Assembly (NCBI GenBank): GCA_944388135.1 | Contig: CALXHP010000007.1 | Coordinates: forward strand, 1 to 64,000 | Source of the DNA: an uncultured Gemmiger sp. | GTDB lineage: Bacteria > Bacillota > Clostridia > Oscillospirales > Ruminococcaceae | Reading direction: 5' to 3' | DNA: 64,000 nt | Shown: piece after piece, positions 58,686-64,000 of the stretch | Layout of the letters: every line of letters starts with the position of its first letter | Numbering within the stretch: the stretch's first letter is position 1 | Made by a program: the position numbers and the translations under genes | The notes under the pieces: generated by a model | The model's database searches: none | Told to the model about the DNA's origin: nothing | Seen by the model: only the letters and a program-made list of their open reading frames with translations

Positions 58686-58815
58686 TTTGCAGACCTTTCC
58701 GGAGCGCGGCGGGGAGAGGTGTTTGCCCCGCCGGGCGCAAGCGCAGCCGGACGACGGGAGGGCAAAAGACTGCCGGGCTTTCCGGCGTTGAGCCCTGGGC
58801 CTTTTTTCTTCCTTG

Positions 58816-58824
58816 TGGTATACT
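58816..58824 (+). promoter_or_regulatory. Extended -10 promoter of the PAP2 gene
   Basis: TGGTATACT (TATACT at 58819-58824). No convincing -35. Confidence 0.6.
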
Positions 58825-58911
58825 AATACAATCCCCCTTTTCCCGGGAGAGAACGGTTGCTCTGCGGGGAAAAACAGACGACACAAATCAAGGAAGCGAG
58901 GAAAATCTTTC

Positions 58912-59787
58912 GTGAATGAACATGCACCCTTCCTGTCCCGGAAAACTCTGTACGGAGCCATCGCCGCTGCGCTGGTCCTGATCGCGCTGGGGTCTTTTGT
59001 GGATTATCCCCTTTCCTCTGCGCTGTACGACGCCTCCAATCCTTTTGCGATGTTTTTCGCTGCCTACGGCGCCATTCCCGCTCCGCTTGGCTGCGTGGCG
59101 GCGGGCACACTGTTTGTCTGCGGGCGCAGCCGGGAGCATTCTGTGCACGGTGTGTTCCAATCTGCAGGCGGGATTCTGCTGCTCTTGGTGGGGACCGCCC
59201 TGGTATGTCTCCTGCCCGCCGTGTATCTGCCGGTATCGCCCGCGCTCCTGGCCGGCATCGGTCTGGCACTGTGTATCGGTACCGTCCTGCTCCTCCGCCG
59301 CCTGGCAAGGGGCGCCGACCGCGCCGTGGTCAACCGCGTGGCCCTTGCCATCCTTCTTGCCATCGTATGCGAGCTGGTTGTGGTCAACCTTATCAAAATT
59401 TGCTGGGGCCGCCCCCGTATGCGGTTGGTGTCCAGCCATCCCGAAGCCTACTTTTTCCCCTGGTGGCAATGGGGCACGGCACTGAAAGAACCCCTCATGG
59501 CCGCCGGTGTGGCGGCGGACGAATTCAAGTCCTTTCCTTCCGCCCATACCGCCAACGCCGCCACCATGCTCCTGCTGGGGCTGGCACCCCGGCTGAAGCC
59601 CCGGCTGCTGCCATACCAAAAGGCGCTGGTGACTTTTGGTTTTGCCTGGACCGCCGTGGTGGCGCTTTCCCGCATCATGCTGGGAGCCCACTATCTGACC
59701 GACACCGCGGTGGGCTTCCTGATCGGATTTCTCAGCGTGTATCTGATCTGCCGGGCCGTGTTCCGGACCCCGGACAAGAGGCAGTAA
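58912..59787 (+). CDS. PAP2-family membrane phosphatase
   Basis: About 291 residues from GTG 58912 (GAGG 10 nt upstream). Six membrane helices. The three phosphatase motifs are KICWGRPRMR, SFPSAHTAN (P-S-A-H where P-S-G-H is usual) and SRIMLGAHYLTD. It would dephosphorylate undecaprenyl pyrophosphate, phosphatidate or a similar lipid phosphate on the outer membrane face. Monocistronic; a hairpin at 59791-59815 (TCCGGCGG/CCGCCGGA) follows the stop. Confidence 0.9.
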   Translation: MNEHAPFLSRKTLYGAIAAALVLIALGSFVDYPLSSALYDASNPFAMFFAAYGAIPAPLGCVAAGTLFVCGRSREHSVHGVFQSAGGILLLLVGTALVCLLPAVYLPVSPALLAGIGLALCIGTVLLLRRLARGADRAVVNRVALAILLAIVCELVVVNLIKICWGRPRMRLVSSHPEAYFFPWWQWGTALKEPLMAAGVAADEFKSFPSAHTANAATMLLLGLAPRLKPRLLPYQKALVTFGFAWTAVVALSRIMLGAHYLTDTAVGFLIGFLSVYLICRAVFRTPDKRQ

Positions 59788-59933
59788 GATCCGGCGGTTC
59801 CCGCTGCCGCCGGAGGCAGTTTTATGCCCGGCCCATCCTTTCCTATACGAAAGGTAAGGGTCAGCTATCCGGTCTTGTTTTGCCGAAGGGACAGCGGGTC
59901 CTTCCCGGAAAAGCGCGCCCGCCCCATCGTCCA

Positions 59934-59963
59934 TTGACATCATCCGCGGAACCGTGCTATAGT
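59934..59963 (+). promoter_or_regulatory. Promoter of the zinc-ribbon protein operon
   Basis: TTGACA (59934-59939), 18 bp, TATAGT (59958-59963). The leader contains a 7-bp hairpin GGGAGAA/TTCTCCC (59993-60008) just before the SD. Confidence 0.8.
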
Positions 59964-60031
59964 GAAAACAGCCATTTTGGAATTGATCCATTGGGAGAAG
60001 ATTCTCCCGGGATAAGAGGAGTTGAATTCTC

Positions 60032-61714
60032 ATGAAAGTATGTCCCAACTGCCACACCCCTGCACGATTTGAGGCTCAGAAATTCTGTGCAGTCTGCGGC
60101 CATCGCTTTGAGGATGCAGGCAGCGCCCCCCAGGCCCAGCCGGCAGCCCCCGCTGAAGCCCCCGGGGTGACTCCCGCAGCACCCCAGCCGGTGGAGCGCC
60201 GCCGTCCGGCTCCCGCACCGGTGAGCCCGGCGCCGGAAGTACCCGCAGCACCCCAACCGGTGGAACGCCGCCGCCCGGCTCCCGAACCGGTAGCACCTGC
60301 GCCGGAAGCTCCCGAAACGCCCCGGCCGGTGGAACGCCGCCGTCCGGCCCCCGAACCGGTAGCGCCTGCGCCGGAAGTACCCGCAGCGCCCCAGCCGGTG
60401 GAGCGCCGCCGTCCGGCCCCCGAACCGGTAGCGCCTGCGCCGGAGGTGCCCGAAGCACCCCAGGCGGCGGAACCGGTGGTTCCCCCTGTGCCGGAGACAC
60501 CGGCCTTCGGTTCGGAACCCCAGACCCCGGTACCCGGTTGGGGCATCCAGCCCGACCAGCCCCAGGAGACCCCCGCGGCTCAGCCCGGCTGGGGATTTCC
60601 TGCCCCGGAGGCTGAAGAGGCCCCGCCCCAGAACGATTGGAACAGCGACATGCCGCCCATCCCGCCGCTGCCGCCGGAGGAGGACCCCGCCGTCCCCCCC
60701 ACCACGCCGCCTCAGGCCTGGCAGCCCCGGCAGGAGGGTTCCAACCGGAAAGTTCTCTTCCTGGTATTGGGCATCGTAGCCGCCGTGCTGGTGGTGGTGA
60801 TCCTGGCGGTGGTACTGCTGCGCGGACCCATCATGAACGCCGTGGGAGGCCTGCTGGGCCCCGTGGCGGGCCTGTCCGGCAGTGCGGAGGAAAACACCCC
60901 CGACCCCGAGGATGTGATCTCCAAACTGTACGGTGAGAACGGCAGCGCCAATTCCCAGTCCACCGCCGAGACCGAGCCCCTGCCCACCATGGCTCCCATC
61001 GTCACCCCGGCCCCCACGCCGGTGACCCCTGCGGTGGCCAGCGATACCCAGGTGGTATTCCGCAACGCGGCGGCCAACGGCACCATTACGGTGGACGGCG
61101 TGCCGGTGGAATTCACCTATGTGGGCAATGATGCGGTGATCCCCCGCACTTCCCTGGCGGATGTCTGCCAGGTGCGGATCGTGGCCCCGGCCGGGGACGG
61201 GACCTACCAGACGGCGGCCGTCTGGTACAACCAGGCTTACGGCAATGACCTGACCTTCGGCGGCGAGTACGGCGCCTATGTTCCCTGCGACGAGAACGGT
61301 CTGGCCAAGCCCAGCGACAAGATGGTGGACGTGCTGACCTGGGCCTTCTACCGCGGATTCCTGGACACCATCAACACCATGGACATCAACTCCATGAAGT
61401 ACTCCACGGCGGCCAATACCACCCGCTGCGCCCAGGAGATCAACGGCTACCTGAGCTATGAGTACGATCTTTCCGACTTTACCGCCGTCTGCGACCCGAC
61501 GAGTATCCAGTACAACGAGACGGACGGCACCGTGATCTACAACGGCCACTTTGTCAGTTACCACTATGACCGGGGCACCACCAACGACAAGACCAGTGCC
61601 GACGTCCACCGCACCCTGCGCCTGGTGTGGGAGGACGGCATGTGGAAGGTGGATGCCTTTATGCGGCTGGACAACGACTCCTTCAACGCCGGCCGCTATG
61701 CGGCGCTGCCCTGA
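60032..61714 (+). CDS. Zinc-ribbon, Pro-rich repeat, single-pass membrane protein
   Basis: 560 residues. A cytosolic zinc ribbon (KVCPNCHTPARFEAQKFCAV with C-x2-C, then CGHRF) is followed by four 23-residue repeats (core PVERRRPAPEPVAPAPE), a further Pro/Glu/Trp-rich stretch, one transmembrane helix near 250-272 (VLFLVLGIVAAVLVVVILAV) and an outside region. The last 160 residues (MVDVLTWAFYRGFLDTINTM ... GMWKVDAFMRLD) look like an NTF2-like/TcaA-type domain. Similar layouts occur in Firmicute envelope proteins of unknown function. GAGGAG precedes ATG 60032. The stop overlaps the next start (TGATG). Confidence 0.85.
   Translation: MKVCPNCHTPARFEAQKFCAVCGHRFEDAGSAPQAQPAAPAEAPGVTPAAPQPVERRRPAPAPVSPAPEVPAAPQPVERRRPAPEPVAPAPEAPETPRPVERRRPAPEPVAPAPEVPAAPQPVERRRPAPEPVAPAPEVPEAPQAAEPVVPPVPETPAFGSEPQTPVPGWGIQPDQPQETPAAQPGWGFPAPEAEEAPPQNDWNSDMPPIPPLPPEEDPAVPPTTPPQAWQPRQEGSNRKVLFLVLGIVAAVLVVVILAVVLLRGPIMNAVGGLLGPVAGLSGSAEENTPDPEDVISKLYGENGSANSQSTAETEPLPTMAPIVTPAPTPVTPAVASDTQVVFRNAAANGTITVDGVPVEFTYVGNDAVIPRTSLADVCQVRIVAPAGDGTYQTAAVWYNQAYGNDLTFGGEYGAYVPCDENGLAKPSDKMVDVLTWAFYRGFLDTINTMDINSMKYSTAANTTRCAQEINGYLSYEYDLSDFTAVCDPTSIQYNETDGTVIYNGHFVSYHYDRGTTNDKTSADVHRTLRLVWEDGMWKVDAFMRLDNDSFNAGRYAALP
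60176..60451 (+). repeat. Four in-frame 69-bp repeats
   Basis: Units begin at 60176, 60245, 60314 and 60383 and encode 23 residues each (AAPQPVERRRPAPEPVAPAP-type). Arg triplets alternate with Pro-Ala-Pro, likely a stiff, charged cytosolic spacer. Confidence 0.9.
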
Positions 61715-62706
61715 TGCCGATGCAGAACCTGTTTCATCTGCTGGTTGAGCTGGTGCTGGCGGCGCTGCTGACCGGCTGTACCGTAGAATCCATTTTACCG
61801 GCGGCCACCGCCGAAACGGCTCTGCCGGAACCGGTGGCCACCGCCAGCCCCGAAACCGCCGAAGGCTGCCGCATCACCCAGGAGACCTTTCCGGTACAGC
61901 GGGGGGACCAGGTGGTGGAGGTGCCCGCCACCGTCACCCTGCCCGACCAGGGCTACGGCTGGCCGGTGGTGGTACTCTGCCACGGTTTCACCGGCAACCG
62001 GCAGGGGGACGGGCATTTTCCCCGGCTGGCCCAGCGGCTGGCCCAATCGGGCATTGCCTGCATCGCCCTGGACTTTGCGGGCAACGGGGAAAGCACCGAG
62101 CCCTTTACCGCCTATTCCCTGGAAGAGATGCACGCCGACATGGACGGCGCCATTCAGTTCATGTATGCCCGGTACGGGGTGAATGCCTCCCGGTTGGGGC
62201 TGGTTGGCCACAGCATGGGCGGCCGGGCGGTGTCCCTCTACCTCGACGAGGAGGTGACGGCGGCGGCCCTGTGGAGCCCCGCCAACAATCCCGGACTGGA
62301 CGGGGTGGAGTTTCTGGCCCGCACCCCGGAGGAGCGTCAGGCTCTGCTGGACCAGGCCCGGAGCACCGGTTCGGTGGAGCTGCCCCAATGGGGGGTGACG
62401 GTGGGTGACGCCTTTCTGGAACAGATGGCGGAAAGCGACCCCTGCGCTGCCCTGGCCGACTACCGGGGGGCACTGCTGGTGAGCTTTGCGGGGGCGGACC
62501 CCGACCTGCTGAGCCAGGACACCATCGACAAGACCGAAGCGGCCATCCAGTCCCGGGAACTGCCCTACGTGGACCTGTACGGCGAATTTGCCGACGCCAC
62601 CCACAACTACACCTCCCTGGACGGCCAGGACGACGATGTGATCGCCGCCCGGCTGGAGGATGCCACCGCCCAGTTCCTCTCTCAGGCACTGTTGTCCGGC
62701 TCCTGA
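61714..62706 (+). CDS. Alpha/beta-hydrolase lipoprotein
   Basis: 330 residues. A short signal peptide ends in lipobox LLTGC, so it is a surface lipoprotein. Hydrolase core: VVVLCHGFTGNRQGDG (oxyanion loop), IALDFAGNGESTE, nucleophile Ser in GLVGHSMGGRAVS, and His in FADATHNYTSL. Esterase- or dipeptidyl-peptidase-like; substrate unknown. It starts at ATG 61714, sharing bases with the previous stop, and has no SD of its own, so translation is coupled to the zinc-ribbon gene. Confidence 0.9.
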   Translation: MPMQNLFHLLVELVLAALLTGCTVESILPAATAETALPEPVATASPETAEGCRITQETFPVQRGDQVVEVPATVTLPDQGYGWPVVVLCHGFTGNRQGDGHFPRLAQRLAQSGIACIALDFAGNGESTEPFTAYSLEEMHADMDGAIQFMYARYGVNASRLGLVGHSMGGRAVSLYLDEEVTAAALWSPANNPGLDGVEFLARTPEERQALLDQARSTGSVELPQWGVTVGDAFLEQMAESDPCAALADYRGALLVSFAGADPDLLSQDTIDKTEAAIQSRELPYVDLYGEFADATHNYTSLDGQDDDVIAARLEDATAQFLSQALLSGS

Positions 62707-62718
62707 ATTTCAGACAAG

Positions 62719-62763
62719 AAGAGCCATGCGCTCCCCTTCCGGGGAGGGCATGGCTCTTTTTAT
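62719..62763. terminator. Terminator between the hydrolase and coupling-protein genes
   Basis: AAGAGCCATGC-g-CTCCCC pairs with GGGGAG-g-GCATGGCTCTT, with T's beyond. It lies between convergent stops at 62706 and 62794. Confidence 0.92.
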
Positions 62764-62793
62764 CATCCTTTGTATCTGCAAAAGGTTTTTGTG

Positions 62794-64000
62794 TTACGCC
62801 CTGGCGAAGTGGAACCGGAAGGGCTCAGCGCCGGGCAGCCCCACAATGGCGTCGCCCAGCCCCAGCCGGGCAATGTCCCAGTCCTCCACCACATTGGCGT
62901 CCCGGACCTGCTCCACGATGCCCCGGCCCTGGACGGTGGAGAGGAAGATCTCCTTTTTGCGGTTGACGCCGAACATCTCCTGAATGTAGCGCACCGAACC
63001 CGCGTCGTTGCAGCGGAAGAAGATGCCGGTGAGGAAGCCCGACAAAAGGCTGCGGGCCCGGGCCTCCCCGTAGATGTCGATGATCTGTTCGATGTTCTGG
63101 AAGCCGATGAGGAACTTGATGCCCAGGCTGCGGCCGAAGTTGACGGCGTCGTCCACATGGTGCAGGTTGGGCAGCAGGCTGAATTCGTCGGTGATGAAAT
63201 AGACGCTGCCGGCGCTCTTTTTGCGGGAGAGAGCCTCCTTGATGGCCAGGTCGAACATCAGGCTGTAGATGGGGGCCAGCATGTTGCCGATTCCCAGGTC
63301 ATACTCAATGAAGATGCAGCGGCCGCCCTTGGCCCGCACCAGCTGCCGCAGGGAGAGGGTGCCCGCCTTGCGGAAGTTGCCGATGAACATTTCCCGCACC
63401 GCCTGCTGCATCTCGGACAGGACGCCCTGGGTCTGGGCGGACTGATCGTCGGCAATGTAACTGACCATCGACCGGGTATTGTCCCGCATGTTCAGCAGCC
63501 GCCGCAGGTCGGAGGAGGGGGTGCTGTCCAGGAAGTGTTTCAGCCGGTCATTGTTCAGCCAGCTGGGGTTGTTGTAGTCGATGAAGTGGGCCAGCACCGC
63601 CGAAAAGATATCCTTGGCCGCATTGGGAAAGAAGGGCTGGTTGGTCTTTTCGATCTTTTCCCGGAAGAGGGCATTGGCGATCTCGATGATATTCTCTTCC
63701 ATATGTTCGTCCCGCTCGATCTCGTTGTAGATGTTCCAGTAGTTGGGACCGTTGGGGCCGGTGGCGGTGTCGTCGTTGCTGATGACCACATCCCCGGGGC
63801 TGTAGAATTCCCGGTAGAAGTCCCCTTTGGTATCAAAGATGATGACCACGTCCTCGGTGGTCAGGTGGCCCAGCAGCTGGCCCAACAGCTGGTTGATGGT
63901 GTTGGTCTTGCCGGTGCCGATACCCCCCAACAGCATGATGTGGCGGCTGAGAAGGTTTTCGTCCAGGTCGATGTACTTTCCTTCGCTGAAGCCGTCCCCC
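62794..64000 (-). CDS. Conjugation-type coupling ATPase (TraD/TraG/VirD4-like), 5' end outside window
   Basis: The visible 402 residues lack the N-terminus; the frame is open at the right edge. Walker A: MLLGGIGTGKTNTINQLL. FDTKGDFYREFYSPGDVVIS is the usual segment after the second strand. Walker B: VYFITDEFSLLPNLHH. Then IKFLIGFQNIEQIIDIYGEA (the sensor/Gln region) and a C-terminal RYIQEMFGVNRKKEIFL. Such hexameric ATPases bring DNA to a type IV secretion channel. It suggests an integrative conjugative or mobilisable element extending beyond the window. No relaxase or integrase is visible here. Confidence 0.85.
   Translation of the reverse strand, partial: GDGFSEGKYIDLDENLLSRHIMLLGGIGTGKTNTINQLLGQLLGHLTTEDVVIIFDTKGDFYREFYSPGDVVISNDDTATGPNGPNYWNIYNEIERDEHMEENIIEIANALFREKIEKTNQPFFPNAAKDIFSAVLAHFIDYNNPSWLNNDRLKHFLDSTPSSDLRRLLNMRDNTRSMVSYIADDQSAQTQGVLSEMQQAVREMFIGNFRKAGTLSLRQLVRAKGGRCIFIEYDLGIGNMLAPIYSLMFDLAIKEALSRKKSAGSVYFITDEFSLLPNLHHVDDAVNFGRSLGIKFLIGFQNIEQIIDIYGEARARSLLSGFLTGIFFRCNDAGSVRYIQEMFGVNRKKEIFLSTVQGRGIVEQVRDANVVEDWDIARLGLGDAIVGLPGAEPFRFHFARA

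Noticed and set aside
60176..60451. CRISPR-like array from regularly spaced repeats
   Set aside because: The 69-bp units are contiguous, in frame and coding; there are no unique spacers.
1..64000. tRNA, rRNA, insertion sequences, prophage genes
   Set aside because: I saw no cloverleaf, rRNA segment, transposase or phage structural gene in either strand.

Overview
The window is about 62-65% G+C by eye, with strong Shine-Dalgarno sites, sigma-A type promoters (TTGACA/TATAAT, mostly 16-18 bp spacers) and intrinsic terminators. Anaerobic features include rubredoxin/rubrerythrin-like and ferredoxin proteins, AcnX, a 2-enoate-reductase-type flavoenzyme, ECF vitamin uptake and a GHKL/LytTR two-component system. 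Together these suggest a high-GC gut Firmicute of the Oscillospiraceae/Ruminococcaceae (Faecalibacterium, Gemmiger or Subdoligranulum relatives). That placement is inference; no rRNA or other phylogenetic marker lies in the window.

Layout. 1-3.4 kb: a secreted CAP-domain protein (cut by the window edge) and an unusual membrane-attached ECF sigma factor behind a 49-codon leader gene. 3.5-6.1 kb: a four-module sulfur/flavin enzyme. 6.4-10.8 kb: a Gfo/Idh/MocA oxidoreductase and a membrane-anchored, domain-permuted GH3 beta-glucosidase. 11-13.1 kb: a response regulator and GHKL kinase pair. 13.3-18 kb: a five-gene operon of circularly permuted ATP-grasp, alpha-E, transglutaminase and two M14/aspartoacylase-like proteins. 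18-30.8 kb: MATE exporter, isocitrate dehydrogenase, an ECF sigma/DUF4367 pair, an AcnX + flavin-oxidoreductase operon, SfsA, a surface transglutaminase and a cobalamin-riboswitch operon (DUF4430 lipoprotein plus ECF S component). 30.9-46 kb: glycogen synthase with a histone-like tail, a large structured leader RNA ahead of a YczE-like membrane protein, LarA, redox proteins with a PerR-like box, transporters, a MetE-like enzyme, LysR, a GltD-like/PPC/aldo-keto reductase operon.

46.2-58.5 kb is a coherent D-glucarate/D-galactarate catabolic island. GntP imports the acids. GudD and GarD dehydrate them. A DapA-family enzyme cleaves or further processes the product. Two GarR copies reduce tartronate semialdehyde, and a type-2 glycerate kinase yields phosphoglycerate. 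A PrpR-like AAA+ regulator that has lost the sigma-54 contact loop and Walker B sits inside the island, and a shared motif (TGAAAT-N5-GTTTCG) lies upstream of two of its promoters. The two garR copies form a roughly 730-bp near-identical inverted repeat flanking the regulator and the glucarate operon.

58.9-64 kb: PAP2 phosphatase, a zinc-ribbon/Pro-rich-repeat membrane protein, a lipoprotein alpha/beta hydrolase, and the end of a conjugation-type coupling ATPase that suggests an integrated mobile element begins near or beyond the right edge.

The best candidates for something undescribed are the 33.6-33.9 kb structured leader RNA, with mutually exclusive anti-SD pairing and a long-range closing helix, and the regulator/operator arrangement of the sugar-acid island.
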